This document shows positions 17,715-30,299 of a stretch of DNA of 64,000 nt, piece after piece. The stretch is from assembly GCA_963580285.1 (NCBI GenBank), contig OY757010.1, positions 223,963,234-224,027,233 on the forward strand. The letters run 5' to 3'. The notes beneath the pieces are model-generated. The model worked only from the letters and a program-made list of their open reading frames with translations. It made no database searches and was not told the origin of the DNA. Position 1 is the first letter of the stretch, and every line of letters begins with the position of its first letter. Made by a program: the position numbers and the translations under genes. Source of the stretch: Lucinisca nassula. Its lineage: Eukaryota > Mollusca > Bivalvia > Lucinida > Lucinidae.

Positions 17715-19789
17715 TGCTAATAAAGGATTGTTGTATTAGAAAATGTCACAGGACTTGAAATTAACATCGCCATATATGTTTTGGATAAATTTCATTGTTA
17801 GCTACAAGGGCAAGCTGGCTTATGGTTGACTCGCTGGTACGCTTGTATGATTGTTTGAGCCTTTGGTCCTCTGTAGTTGGCAACCTTGAAAATAATTTGC
17901 TGAAATCCTGGTGTTTGGACTAGTCTACTTGGGAAGTGAATGCTACTGCTAAAACTGATTGTTATAATAACACAATCTTAATAAGGCAAACAGTTTATTT
18001 AAATCAAATGATGAGACACACATCAACACGCCCTCTACCTTACAACAAAATACAAATAACAAGATGTATGATGACAACAGAACTTGCTGATATTTTACCG
18101 CAGTTCGAGAATACCAGTGAGATTTATGGTTGCCAGTACAGAGAAATATCTTTGTAACTGAGAAGTTGTTTGACGGGTGATACCCGCTCTCTTGTAAGTG
18201 AGCTTGGCTATGATCATAGACGTGATTAAAACACTCTTGTTGAGAAGCTTGCACACAGATTATGTTCAGTGAACAAGTCTGTTTACAAGACGCTGTGTGG
18301 GTCGCGAGCTCGAAGCAAGGGTGACCATCCCAGAGCTGGCGCAAGCTACAAAGAAATTGGTACGACTAAGAAAGAACTATTAGCTGTGTAATAGCAGTGA
18401 AACAACATTATTTGATGGATTAACAGTTCCAAGTACAACCGATCAATAGCATGGGATTAAAACATTATTAGATGAGACCTTAAAAGCATGCACCTTTAAT
18501 GTAGTGCACCATGCGGGTTGAGTGCACAACAATGCTATATTGATGCCACGTAGACCGTGTCTTATGGATAAATGAATATACTGTGATCGTTGTGAAAGAA
18601 GATATTCTCCGGAGAAGATAGCTGACTTAAATAAATGCAGGGAAAATTAGTGCTGTGTAGAGAGTCGCCTTGGCAGAAGGCAATATCAGGGTTGACAAAG
18701 TTGTTGGAAGAAGACAATATCGGGAATGACGAAGAAGTCACCCTGCCCTGCATGTGGAGTGTTCTTCATGATGTTGCTTGCCCTAATGATGGGGGTGACC
18801 ATGTTGCCACTCTATTTAGTGATGGTACCATCCAGAAACACAAAGTGTTTCTTCTGTTGAACAGGACAAGGATCCTGAGTTTAATGGGCCCAGTATTGCT
18901 GACGACGATTTCCGTGGTAGTGAGGCGCACACTTCCATTAGTTTAGGACCTGGAGCAGCAGAGGTGCTCTCTTCGGAGATGTTACATGGAATGTCCCAGT
19001 TCGGGGTTCCTCACTTCACGCATGCAACGCTTAATTCTGTATGCGATGGGGTGGATGCAGAAGCTCACTAAATTCTCAAAAGTCGTCATGCATATTATTG
19101 TATATTATTATTATTATTATATGGAAGACTGGTTGAATCATTTTGAAGATGGGACACTGTTTGGGAGTTTGTTTGAGACTGGGGATTATCCCGTTGAGTT
19201 GAATGTTGCTCATGCTGGCGTGACAACAACAGATGAGGCTCGTTATGACACTGCAGGGTCATTACGAGAATATGATTGGTACAGGCACTTAAAACTCCGT
19301 CAGTCTTCAATCTGATCAGGGATGTAAACACAGCACATGTCGATTATGTTTCTTCAATCTGATCAGGGATGTAAACACAGCACATGTCGATTATGTTTAA
19401 GTGTTAGTCAGCAAACTTGTGGATCTGGCCAATCCACTTCTTCCTGTGGTAAGACATAGGAACATTATGGTATTACACAGGAATATATTAGTTCAAAACA
19501 GGAAGATTATGATGTTTTGAAAAATGTGTTACAATGGAAAAGAGATGCTTTATTCCTCTTTGGTCTACGGTGGCGCCTGTCTGCTTATTTAAAGTAAAAT
19601 TGAACGCAATGATAGCCTATTGGCATGAAAAGGAAAAACAATGAGGATTAACATATGAGAAACGATCACAGATGTTGGAAATGATGCTGAAAAGCTGTTC
19701 TTCGATAAGAAGTCTTTCACCAGTCATATGAAAATATTCCTGGTGGACACTAAGGCAGACGTAAAACTTATATAATAAAATCAGAAGAG
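17715..19789 (+). other. Decayed internal region of the LTR element (expected gag/protease/RT position)
   Basis: No gag, protease or RT motifs are readable. Short frames at 18635-18946 and 18986-19315 resemble nothing I know. A 47-bp direct duplication (unit CTTCAATCTGATCAGGGATG...) sits at 19305-19400 and a short TTA run near 19103. Confidence 0.55.
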
Positions 19790-20375
19790 GTTCAAATGCT
19801 GGTGCAATATGCACACAGATGTATCGTATTGGTGTAGAATGTGCTTAACTTGTGGGTCCAGAAAAGTGTCCCACAGGAATGCAAATGCACCTTTTGCTGG
19901 AATACAATGTTGGATATCCAATGGACGCATTGGATACACGTGATCCAGTCATAAAATAAATATATATCTTATGGTTGTCTCCTGCTTTTTCACGAAATTG
20001 GTTGATGCAATACCTTTGAAGACACAAGAGGCAAAATATGTTGCTTCGAAATAAGTGAAACGATTTATATCTATATTTGGTGTGCTACTGCAATGGCATA
20101 CTGACTGAGGGTAGAATTTCGAGTCCAAAGTTTTCCAGGAGGTATGCAATTTTCTGGGTATGGACAAGACCAGAATTAATGTAGGACCTCAGTTTGATAG
20201 CATGGGTGAGCTCTATACAAAACATGATCTCATCATATACCTCTGACACTCAAAAGTGCTCGAATGAACATACATTACTACTGATGCAAGCATAAAAGTA
20301 ATCTATTCTCGGAACCTCAGCGATGCACCATGGATTGTTCATCATGGCAAACTAAAGCCTAATTTTGGGGCAGAG
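19790..20375 (+). pseudogene. Ty3/gypsy integrase remnant
   Basis: Remnant of a retroviral-type integrase. The zinc-finger end WCRMCLTCGSRK (near 19830) is followed by core-domain blocks VVSCFFTKLVDAIPL (near 19970), QWHTD and NFESKVFQEVCNF (near 20090-20150), and the pol C-terminal signature PWIVHHGKLKP (near 20330). Several in-frame stops and frameshifts separate them, so it is non-functional. It identifies the host LTR element as Ty3/gypsy. I describe only fragments and do not reconstruct the protein. Confidence 0.85.
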
Positions 20376-20830
20376 TGATTTAATAATAAGACAACAAAAA
20401 CACAAACATATATATCAATCTAATTAGTGAAAAACAGTCATTTTCTTACATATACAAGCAGAATTTAATATACCCTATTGGTAGCGTAAGACCGTCAACT
20501 ATTACATTAACCTGTGCCAACAAGCTGGTTGTCTTAATTTATATTCAAGCAATTACTTCTTACTTCTAGCCAAAACGACATAGAAAAACCAAATAAAAAT
20601 AGACAAAGAAATGAAACACTTCACATACGCAGCATGTGTGTCTGTGATTGTCAGTCCACTGTTGGTTTAGTGGAGCTTGTATCTGAAGACATGCATTTTA
20701 AAGATCACAAACTTTATTACAAAGCTAATTGAGAGCTACGTAAGATGTTCTAAATGCATTCCATTCTATGCATAATCATTTGTTTTTGATTATTTTTGTG
20801 TTCATATCCTTACTGTTTGACTGAGATAGT
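20376..20830. other. Unexplained interior between pol remnant and 3' LTR, part 1
   Basis: AT-rich, with no motif I can name. Confidence 0.4.
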
Positions 20831-20837
20831 GATGTCG

Positions 20838-21200
20838 CTGTATTTTTGACCTGTTTGCACTGAATGTTGTTTGCGCACACTGCAAGTTGTACTTAAAACC
20901 AGTTTGTGCTGAATGTTGTTGCACACACTGCAAGCTGTATTTATAACCAGTTTGTGCTGAATGCTGTTTCTGCACACGACAGGTTGGATTGATAGCCCGT
21001 TTGCACTGAATGTTGTTGCACACACTGCAAGCTGTATTTATAACCAGTTTGTGCTGAATGCTGTTTATGCACACGACAGGATGGATTGATAGCCCGTTTG
21101 CACTGAATGTTGTTTGCATACAATGCAAGTTGTATTTATAATCAGTTTGTGTTGAATGGTGTGCAAAAGTTTGTGCTGAATGTTGTTACACACACTGCAT
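20838..21200. repeat. Tandem repeat of about 60/120 bp in the LTR element
   Basis: Alternating units built from CAGTTTGTGCTGAATG, TTGTTGCACACACTGCAAG and CTGTATTTATAAC. Longer units also include ACGACAGGTTGGATTGATAG. All reading frames here are repeat artefacts. Confidence 0.85.
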
Positions 21201-24200
21201 GTTGCTGAAGCTGACCACTGCCTGTGCTTGTACCCTCGGTTGTCTCGGCTGACGATAACATGCAGAAGAAACATCCGAGTTGCTGAAGGTGAATGCTTCA
21301 TCTTGTCTAACCTGAAAAAGAAGCCATATATTTAAATTATACTTACCTACCCAAGCATAGAAAATAGAATATAGAAAAATAAAGCAACAACATCATAATT
21401 TTAACAATCGATAATTTTACATTTGCTGCGGCCTGATGCAAGGCTGGTGACGGGTGTGATCAGACTGTTGTTCTTGCTTACATACTTGTTGTTGGTATTT
21501 AGTGCTGTGATGACCACGAATGTGGGAATAGTTGTTCACCTGACTGTCGATGGTAATGTGTTTGCTGATGTACACCATGTCAATGGTGGCAAGAGAAATT
21601 AACCACTTCTTGAGAATTTTCTTACCTTCTCTTGCATGCGGTATGTCAAGTTTATGCGCTGTTCATGCTTCTCACCACGCAAATGTCAACTTGTCGTATC
21701 GCCTATGCGTGGGTGTGTGCCTTCATTCCACCTAGTGTACTATCGCTGGCTTGAGATGGGTGTAAAATTGGACTGTGACTTTTCATGCATACGCTTTTGT
21801 TATGACAGAGAGTGTTTGCATCTTAATTTTAAATGTTGGAGGAGAAAGATTTGAGACTAGAATGCTTACATCAACGAAGGACCCCGAGTCAGTGATGGCC
21901 AAGTTATTGCACAGAAATGTGTGGTTCCGCCAGGAAACAGCGTCTTCTTAGACAGGGAAATCCACATTTTAAAATTATGAACTATTTCAAGTATTGTGGC
22001 AATTTCAACCAGGCGATGTTGCCAAGAGCGAGAAAGTACAACTTGTAACTTCTGAAAGAACGTGAATATTACAGAATAAAGGGTCTCCAGTAGCTAGTTA
22101 GAAGACGCATATAGCACTTTGCTGAGTTGTATGGGGCAGACTATGGTTGTTAGTCTGCATCACTGTATGTTGCCAGTTCATATACACATATGAACTGAAT
22201 GATGCTGGTTCATATTGGCATATGAACCGTTGGAAGATGGTATACCCGGGAAGATGACGCAGAATGGAGTCAACTATACAAAACAAAAGAAATCGCGTTT
22301 AAGCTAGTTTTTCAGATCAATTGAAATTAAATTATAATTAAGTATAATTCGCGTTTAAATATATACACTTTAAATTGAAGCAAATGGACTAAAATGGAAA
22401 AATAAATAAACCCTCATTGCTATACATAGAGAGACATTATAATAACGCGAAGCCAACTGAAAGTAGACCATGGAATTAGATTCGTTAAGTTAGATCTTTA
22501 AGCATAGTTAGACAGTTTATTTTCATGGAATTATAAAGTACCATAGTAATCTGTCTGTAGAGATAACATTACTTAAAAAAAAAAAAAAAACATGAGTGAT
22601 TTGGTTACAAAGTTTTACCCTAATGATAATATATAAAACTATTCGAAGTTAACATGATTTGTTTCGAGAGTTTTGAGGTATTCTTCACATTTCATGATAA
22701 TCTTCCAGGGATGTTTTCTCTACAGACATTTGCAAGATATTGTTAGATAGCTTAATCAACTGGTGGTAACTTGAACAATTATCTTGTCTCCAGGATATTT
22801 CTGTGCAAGAAATTTATAATGTAATGAAGTTCTTGTACGGAAAACGTTTTGGAAAGCTTTATTAAAAATAATACAAAAATAAATAAGGGAGTTGCATGGA
22901 AACAGTTGTAAAATGTCCCCATGACTTCAGATTTATCCTGACTGCATTTAGCATTTGATGAATTTGGCTAATGTTATTACGTTTTAATCTTAAATGGATG
23001 TAAAATATGGAATGCCTTTTCGCATTGTTACAACAGTTTAGAAATGTCTGCTCTGAGACACAAGTACTTCTGTAGGGGATTCGCTAACCTTAATTTTGAG
23101 TGGCTGCTCAAATGTCAATCAAGTTCTGGTTCGTGAGTCTGAAGGAGGTAAGTGAGTTTCTGGCTTTATGTTCATATTGTTTTCATAGCTGCATGGCATT
23201 TTATGTGACTGCAAGACCTGTTCTGTATGAGTGTATGCAAGACTGTATGTTGGAATTATTTTGTTGAGATTCAAGATCATATTTTGACATGATATTTTAC
23301 TTTACTTGACCGCTAACTGACATGAACCGTGTAGATTTTTGGCGCCTATATTGCTATTCATGAATTTTGTATACTTCAGACAGCCACATCTTTGTCTGGA
23401 TTGCAGTCTGTTTTTTTTTACCTTTGAAAGCATTGGTCAGATACAGAGATCTGTATACTATATGTCTTTCTGGGTGGTGCATGCATCAAACGAGTTAGTG
23501 CTATTCAGTGAGTTATTTAAAATGTTCATCGGACTTATCGGTCAGACTGCCTTACATATTTACTAACCTTGGATTCACTTTTAATTCATTTAAGTTAATT
23601 CCCAGGCTTGGTAAATCTTGCATTGAATTGTTAGCTGCTTAGTTTTTCCATGTATGTATGTAATTTGAATTTCACACGCAACAAATTTTGTTAACGGTCA
23701 TAGAACGCAACTTACAGTGAGATCCTTGTATTGTTAGGTCTCTTGCTTTAGTTTACATAATAAACACTTTTTGAGTTTCTAAGAAATATAATCATAAAAT
23801 CAAATTATCTTAGTTTTATGTGCACTGTGGACTAAATGTTGAAATACCTTAATGTTAACTTATACAAAAGTTAGAAGTATTTGGAGGCCGGACACATGAT
23901 TAAATGGATGTTTTTCAGAGTGTGTTGATGCCTAGTATGCATGTTCAGCAGGCAATAACAGTCGTCTGATGTGGATGAGTACTAGCATTTTGTAATGCAA
24001 ATGTGTCCTTTAACTAGCGATGTAAAACTCAATGGCTATTAAGGTATATCACGAATTCAAGACATTGTATGTTAGAGACTTATGTATATGTATTTTCTTT
24101 CTCTTACAAAAATATGAGGTGTGATCCGTATCACTCTTTGTTTTGATATTGGATTGAAAGAGTTGGCTTTTGTTTGGTTCATGTATAGCACTTACATTAC

Positions 24201-24902
24201 TACAATAGCTTTTATTTGATACGAGATGTCGTGGTATTGCACTTACTGCATAGACAAAATAGTATCTTGAGATTTGCCACGATTTCTGCTCATATGCAGC
24301 TAATCTTCCATATCTTTCTATCCAGTTGCTTTAAAAGAGGGATAAAAAGGTGTATGTATGAAAGTGTTATTGCTATGTCAATGTAAATTTGTATTTTCCT
24401 GTCAGTGTTATCTAAATTATTAGCTCTTTTCGACTGTGTGTTAATCAGCAGTTTAGTATTCATTTTAGGCAATGTTTACCATAATTTAAGCTTAAATTGT
24501 TCTTACACGATTACCTGCCTCGATTTTGAATGAGCCTAAGAGGTCCACTTTTGAGATCATTCGTCATCCAGGTAGGTGAATCCGACTTCGTAACCGGACA
24601 CAAGCAAGTTGCTTGTAATGGTTACAATTCGGAAGGTAACCTTCAGAAGAAAAATTAAAACAGAAATTTTGTGGGTGAACTTGTGTGTGAATTGATTCGT
24701 AAGTTAAGTGTCAACAATATGGATAACTTTATAGACAAAAATTAAGTTGTACTAGTATTAATTTGTGTAAAATTAATATTAACGGATGAATAATGATAAT
24801 AGCCAGTTGCCTCCTTCATTGTTTTATGTATTGCAGAAATGCAACTGCCACTTTCCAAGCTGTATACTTACATAACATTCCACATGGGGTCCATGCCTTT
24901 TC
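21201..24902. other. Unexplained interior of the LTR element, part 2
   Basis: About 3.7 kb without recognisable coding motifs, splice-supported exons or dispersed repeats. A small inverted motif around CATATGAAC occurs at 22175-22230. Confidence 0.45.
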
Positions 24903-24917
24903 AAGGTAGGGGGCTGT
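24903..24917 (+). promoter_or_regulatory. Polypurine-like tract before the 3' LTR
   Basis: AAGGTAGGGGGCTGT immediately precedes the 3' LTR start. The purine run AAGG.AGGGGG is plausible as the plus-strand primer, though interrupted by T and followed by CTGT. Confidence 0.5.
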
Positions 24918-27809
24918 TGTAACGGAGTCTGGCTATTCTCTGTTATTCTATGTATAAATGTTCTCATTGTTGTTTAGATTCATTTATATCTGTTTTAACA
25001 AAATGTACATACCGATCTTCGGTCCGAAATAGCCGTAGCCGATGCAAACCATGTGCCAACTTTGTCGAGTATATCCTGTGTAAAATAGCCATGTCATCTC
25101 CAAGTGCATATATAACCATGAATATCTATTGTTTATTTTAGTATCCATATTCTTTTTATGCTCACACTTTCGCATTTGAAACAGTATTTTCCATCAAATG
25201 TTTGTTTACTTTTTGCTCAGCTGTTCGAGCTCTCTGCGCACTGAACATACCATAAAAACCGAACGTTCCGTATGCTTGGTAGCATGGTTAGGAATATGAC
25301 GTCATTCAGGCACAACGTCATCCAGCGCGAGCCTGGAGGGTATATAAGGAGCGTTTCGGTTGAAGTTCAGTGTTGCTGATTGTTGCGAGCAACCTGCTGT
25401 GGCTTTTGCCAAAACAAGTTGAGGCGCCTAGGCCGTGTTCAGCTTCCCATAGCTGAAACACGCCTGGGTTCGCCTAGATTGGAAGTATGGTGTGGCCTAG
25501 ATTGTCTAGGCATTAGTCTGAATTATGTTTGCTTGTTGTTGACCCGGCACTCCCATCACCAGGGGCGAATGTTTCGCCTATCTAGGCGGAACATGCGTCC
25601 ATCTGTGAGGAGCATTTATTTATTTATTTATTTATCTAGTTTAGGCGACGTTGGCACAGGTTATCAATACATCTATATAAATTAATTATAAATTAATGGC
25701 TTTTCATAAGCAGTCATAACTTTGAATACTCTCTTTGTTGATAAGTTTGGCTAAGGTCGAGCTTTGCGCCGAGCTAGGCATAGTCCTTGTTACGCTGCGC
25801 CGAGGTGGGCGAAGCCGAGGTGGGCGAATATTTAAAACATAGATTGTTTTGGCTGTTGCAGGGTATACTTCGCTTCTGACAGCGTGGTGTAGCAACTTCT
25901 AAGCTGTCTATGAGCTTGTAACTTAATATCGTGCATTTAAAGCAAGATTCGTTTATGCCTAACTCGGAGGAATCTGCCTGGCTCGGATGAAGTAAAATCG
26001 ACTTTAGATGGTTAGTTCCCTTATTAAGAATGTTTTACCTAGCTATGCTGAATGAGTCCTTGCCAGGATGGGTGGAAGGTACTTCATTAACGATCTACGT
26101 AGTTGCTGTTTGTGGTGTTTGTCAAAACATGTTGTAGCGACTGGTAGAGTGTTATGAATAAATAACTCCGATTTCTGTACGTTTTAAGGGAATTGTACTT
26201 GCACCTATCTGGGATGAGTTCCGCCTGGCTGGGAAAGGACGTTCTATCAGTATCAAGTAGGGACTTAATATTGCACATTGTTAGTGACTTTTTTCTGACT
26301 GTTAAAGGAGATTCCTCACAAGGTCCGGATTTGCACCTTGTAAACATTGTTTAGTAACATAAATTGTTAACATAATGGCTCTGATAAAACGCAAACTATC
26401 TTGTTTGTTGGAAATTTTATTCAAAGTATAAGTTCGCCTAGCTAGGTGAATTTCGCCTATTTAGGCGTGTTTTACGCCTACCTAGGCGTGACATTGCACC
26501 TATCTAGGTGAGGTTCGCGTTAATCTAGGTGGTTTAGGTGGAGGCGATGCAGTGTTGATCTATTGTCAAAGGTTGTTAGTAAAAACATTTGAACTGTCTA
26601 GCAGTTGCATGATCACACGTGAATGACAAATACATGTATGATCTCGTAAAGGCTGTTAGTATCTTCCACTTATATAGGAAATGTTCCACCTAGCTAGGCG
26701 TGGCCATTACAATTAAATTGCAGAGGGTCTAAATTTGCACCTTGTAGAATACCTCTTAATTGACTTTTAATTGTTAACATAAGGTCAGCTGTAAAGAATT
26801 TCTTCTTAGATGACAAACTTATTATTCTTTAAAAGACTGGGTTGTATAACGGCAATGGTTAGGGAAAGATTCATTAGTCAATCATAGGAGAATGGGTTAT
26901 ACAACTATTTACAATCACATACGTAAAGCCTATCTTTGTTCTACATGGGCTAAGCGTATCTAATAATATCACCTACTATCCCCTATGTTTTTATAAACAC
27001 TTTATAAAGGAATATAGATCCAATACTTGCTCTGTAACCATTCTAATAACCTGAAGCCGATTGGTACACCTAGATAGGGACACCTCCTTCGTGGGCGCTG
27101 ATTGTAAACAACACCAACCCAGTTTGTTACAGTGTTGTGGGCTTTACAGAAGTGCTTGTTAGTAACACCTGGGTTGTAATTGACTTGGATTTGACTGTTC
27201 TATAATAAGGGCGAATTGTTTGGTGCGTCCATTAAGGAGCGCCCATTTAGGTGAATTGTTGGTGCGCCCATTTAGGTGAATTGTTGGAGCGCCCACATAG
27301 GTGAATTGTTGGTGCGCCCATTTAGGTGGAATTGTTATTGCGCCCATTTGGGTGAATTGTTTAATGTACCTATTTGGATGGAATCCAATCTCTTGAATTG
27401 GTGTGACTCTCAACGTTCAATGAATTGGTGCAATGTCATGTGCAATGATAGAATGTTATGTTTACGCACATCTTGAAGAAAACCTTTCTAGGTTATGTCA
27501 GCATTTTAGGCCTTAGTAACTGTATACTCTTAAAATAGGTGTTATAATGTGCGACTGCAGTAATTTGTTTTTGTTGTTCTGTTCACCAATGCCTTAGCCT
27601 AATAAGATAGTTTACTATAGACTGCACACACTATTGTCAGGGGTAACAAAATAAATTTAAGAAACTGAACCAAAGGCTGGCTGTGTATTCTCTTCCCGGT
27701 AGTTTAGTGTACGACCCAGGTCGAACCCACATATATTTATTGTAACAGCACCATCACATCCTGACCATATCAATAGCTGTACCGCTTGACCAGGTGGTGT
27801 TCCGTTACA
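24918..27809 (+). repeat. 3' LTR (uninterrupted, 2,892 bp)
   Basis: Near-identical to the 5' LTR and reveals the empty site of the nested element (AACATA|AGGTC at about 26781). It repeats the CRE/TATA promoter (25297-25350), the GCCTANNTAGGC palindromes and the 27-bp tandem repeat (27217-27363). Confidence 0.93.
25297..25350 (+). promoter_or_regulatory. Putative LTR promoter (3' LTR copy)
   Basis: TGACGTCA at 25297-25304 and TATATAAGG at 25341. Being in the 3' LTR and pointing right, it could drive transcription toward the downstream host gene exon at 28792 (inference). Confidence 0.5.
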
Positions 27810-28289
27810 ATATATTGCTATCTTATATTGATATGATGATGGATTCTTATAAATCTCACAACAGTAGGTTTTCATATTGAAGACGAACCAGGGAAAGATA
27901 TTTCTATCTAAAATTGATATCACGGTGGATTCTTATAATCTCTGGACGAACCAAGGAAAGATATTTCTATCTTTTATTGATATCATGATGGATTCTTATA
28001 ATCTCTGGACGAACCAGGGAAAGATATTTCTATCTTTTATTGATATCATGGTGGATTCTTATAATCTCTGGACGAACCAGGGAAAGATATTTCTATCTTT
28101 TATTGATATCATGGTGGACTTTTATAATCTCTGGATGAACCAGGGAAAGATATTCCTATCTTTTATTGATATCACGATGCATTCTTATAATTCTTGGCTG
28201 TGTTTGCATATTGAAGACAAACCAGGGGAAAATGTATTCTGTCTTATGTCGATATCATGTTGGATTCTTATGTCGCGATTTATTTTCGT

Positions 28290-28395
28290 TATGGTTTGTC
28301 TTTGAGTGTAGTATCACTTACATTTGTTTTGTTTGGATAGCCAATTGGCCATTTCGTGGGAAAGTAACTGTCCGTTTGGCTTTCCGTTTCCTTCC
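28290..28395 (+). repeat. Fragment of dispersed repeat R3
   Basis: TATGGTTTGTCTTTGAGTG, then GCCATTTCGTGGGAAAGTAAC and TGTCCGTTTGGCTTTCCG match the R3 copies at 30490-31075 (inverted), 34993-35505 and 39400-39830. Confidence 0.7.
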
Positions 28396-28397
28396 CA

Positions 28398-28625
28398 ATT
28401 GTATTCGTTCCAAGAACCTCTGTGGTGTAGTGGTTATGCTAATCCCTTGTTAACCAGGGGTCGCAGGATCGATCCATGTTTATAAACCCTGTTTGTTTCA
28501 TTGGGCGACATGGCTTGAGATGTCATTTCATCTCAGTGTCTGATAAAAGTTCCACAAAAGTGGAAGCAAAGTCTCCAAAATGACCTATACAGTGTTGATG
28601 GCGACGTTAAACCTCTAATCAACGA
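28398..28625 (+). mobile_element. Chimeric SINE S2: tRNA-type head with S1-type body
   Basis: The head TGTGGTGTAGTGGTTATGC (A-box-like) and GTCGCAGGATCGATCC (B-box-like) is that of family S3 (53665). The rest, from GTTTCATTGGGCGACATGG to GGCGACGTTAAACCTC, is the 3' half of S1. Confidence 0.75.
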
Positions 28626-28791
28626 TTCTTATAGTCTCAGATGGATATGTTTTCATAATTAAAAAGAACCAGGGAACGATATTTCTATCTTATATTGATA
28701 ACATGATTGATTCTTACAATTTCACATGTGTATGTTTTCATAATAAAGTCGAACCAGTTTTTGTTAAAAATGGATCATTTTAAATATACAG

Positions 28792-28944
28792 GGCCAGATC
28801 TTATCAAGTGACAGAACGATGTCAACAAACATGCAGGCTGTCCCTACTGCCCCGCCTGCTAACTACTCGGAGATTCAGGATCTACCACCACCACCACCAT
28901 ACCCTGGAATACAGGCAACGCCAGTACCTCACATACGACAGCAG
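28792..28944 (+). CDS. Host gene, exon 1 (first recognised coding exon)
   Basis: Acceptor TAAATATACAG and donor CAG|GTAAAT bound the exon. The first ATG is at 28819, giving 42 codons ending in phase 0. The frame is open upstream to the acceptor, so translation could start earlier. The peptide is proline-rich with a PPPPPYPG stretch, i.e. a PPxY motif of the kind bound by WW domains (family knowledge), and otherwise low in complexity. The large LTR element ends about 1 kb upstream, so any 5' UTR exon would lie inside or beyond it. I do not recognise the gene. Coding status rests on phase agreement with six downstream exons. Confidence 0.72.
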
Positions 28945-29139
28945 GTAAATGTAAATTTAAAATGTATGTATTAAAAATTTACATTAACTTTTCATTATTA
29001 TTATTTACATGAGTTAACTTTTTATCACTATTATTTACTTGAGTATATTCATAAAATTAAAATGGAGTTATGACCCTGCCAAGACTATTTCACTACCAGA
29101 CGTGAGTGTGTGTGTTTGTTTGATTTGATGATTAACCAC

Positions 29140-29645
29140 GGGTGGACATCAGGGAAGCTATCAACGTAATTTTGCTCCCACGACACTTCCGGAAACTCTC
29201 ACGATAGTTCCTAGGACCTGGAAATAGTAAACAAAGGTAGTTACCCTTGTGTGTTTTGATTTATTGTAGAAGAATGAGAGAACAATATAAAGTTTCGGCG
29301 ATGCTAAGCGATGTTCGTCATGTTACAATGATTTACCTTTCTAAGCAGGCCGAAAGAAATATTGACAAAATCGTTGCTGAAAGTAGGCGACCGTAACAAA
29401 ATCGAACACAGGGTAATCTGACTAGTTTTATGTCAGCAATTGTTTTGTAAGTTTCCGCTCAGAACGAGATCCTTTGGCGTATATTCTGGGTATGTCAGCC
29501 CTCATTCATCATTTACACGTAACAAATTGATCAATCCATGTACAGTGAAGGGGTAATGCCGCAAATCTTTAGGCGGAGTAGCTCCCGCATCATCACGACA
29601 GCTCCCAAAACACGCTATAGTTCCCACGAGTGTATCAGATACGGA
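29140..29645 (+). repeat. Dispersed repeat, inverted partner of 32860-33200
   Basis: TTTACCTTTCTAAGCAGGCC, GCCGAAAGAAATATTG and TAGCTCCCGCATCATC recur in reverse complement at 32860-33200, as does TAGTTCCCACGAGTG. No coding frame is preserved. Confidence 0.65.
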
Positions 29646-29924
29646 GTCTGTTACATTTGATCATTACCTCAGTTAGATGGTTCGCTATGTTTAGCAAAAT
29701 AAAATCAATGGATGAGTTCTTTAAAGTATTTAAAATCTATTATAGATGTACTAGAACGTATACCTCGGAGTCCCATTCTATACCTTGCGGACTTTGAACT
29801 CTTCTGCAGTTTTTGCATTTTCCACAGAGGATGGAAGACTATTCCACTGAGGAATAGTTCCAGGAAAAATAAATTCTTCAGTGCATCACTATAGGCTTGT
29901 TACCTATGATACTGACAGTTGTTT

Positions 29925-30215
29925 TTGCCCCCGCCCATCGGAGCTTGGAGAAATAGATTGGGCTGCATGGCGCTTCAACGCAGACCTGAATCTGACCACA
30001 CACGAGTACTGGTAAATCGCTAAGAAGGACTAAGCCTGTCCGGACAAAGCCGTGTGAGTCAGATGGCTCAATGCATATATGCCTTCTGGTTTCATTGGGC
30101 GATAGAGCTTGAGATAACAGTTCAATAGCGGGTAAAAGTCCCATACAATCTTTAAAATGACCCAAATAGTGTTGACGGGGACGTCAAAGCCCTATTCAAA
30201 CAAACAGACAAACAT
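29925..30215 (-). mobile_element. SINE family S1
   Basis: Shows CCCCCGCCCATCGGAGCTTG, CGAGTACTGGTAAATCGC, GGTTTCATTGGGCGATAG and GTTGACGGGGACGTCAAAG, with an AAACAAACAGACAAAC tail at 30200. Moderately diverged. Confidence 0.75.
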
Positions 30216-30299
30216 TGACTGTTATTAATTTTGATGCCCTTCTTTGAGTTGAACAAGTCACAGAGGGAAATTATTTATCTTTAGTAAGAGACACTGTAT

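Larger units (their letters stand above)
5988..27809 (+). mobile_element. Ty3/gypsy-type LTR retrotransposon with 2.9-kb LTRs, defective, containing a nested element
   Basis: The two LTRs start TGTAACGGAGTCTGG and end GGTGTTCCGTTACA, giving a 9-bp terminal inversion with TG...CA ends, and the unit is flanked by ATAT. A primer-binding-like site follows the 5' LTR and a purine-rich tract precedes the 3' LTR. Integrase remnants at 19790-20375 are in the expected orientation. I find no readable gag, protease or reverse transcriptase between the LTRs. Apart from the nested 8.78-kb element, I found only two substitutions, one T-run difference and one 28-bp indel between the LTRs (by eye). It is therefore young, or its LTRs were homogenised, despite a dead pol. 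That fits a non-autonomous, trans-mobilised derivative (inference). Confidence 0.9.
27815..28765. repeat. 63-bp minisatellite, interrupted
   Basis: Units with GACGAACCAGGGAAAGATAT, TTCTATCTTTTATTGATATC and ATGGATTCTTATAATCTCTG repeat with a 63-bp period from 27830 to about 28210 and reappear degenerate at 28620-28765. A repeat-R3 fragment and a SINE interrupt the array. The 63-bp period keeps frames open; I do not regard the resulting peptide as a gene. Confidence 0.85.

Noticed and set aside
18635..19315. Candidate gag of the LTR element
   Set aside because: The two frames (103 and 109 codons) lack a major-homology-like block or zinc knuckle; only the location suggests gag.
20802..21301. 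Several Cys/Gln-rich minus-strand frames
   Set aside because: They mirror the 60/120-bp tandem repeat and overlap each other in different frames.
27877..28305. 142-codon frame with 21-residue repeats
   Set aside because: It is a by-product of the 63-bp minisatellite.
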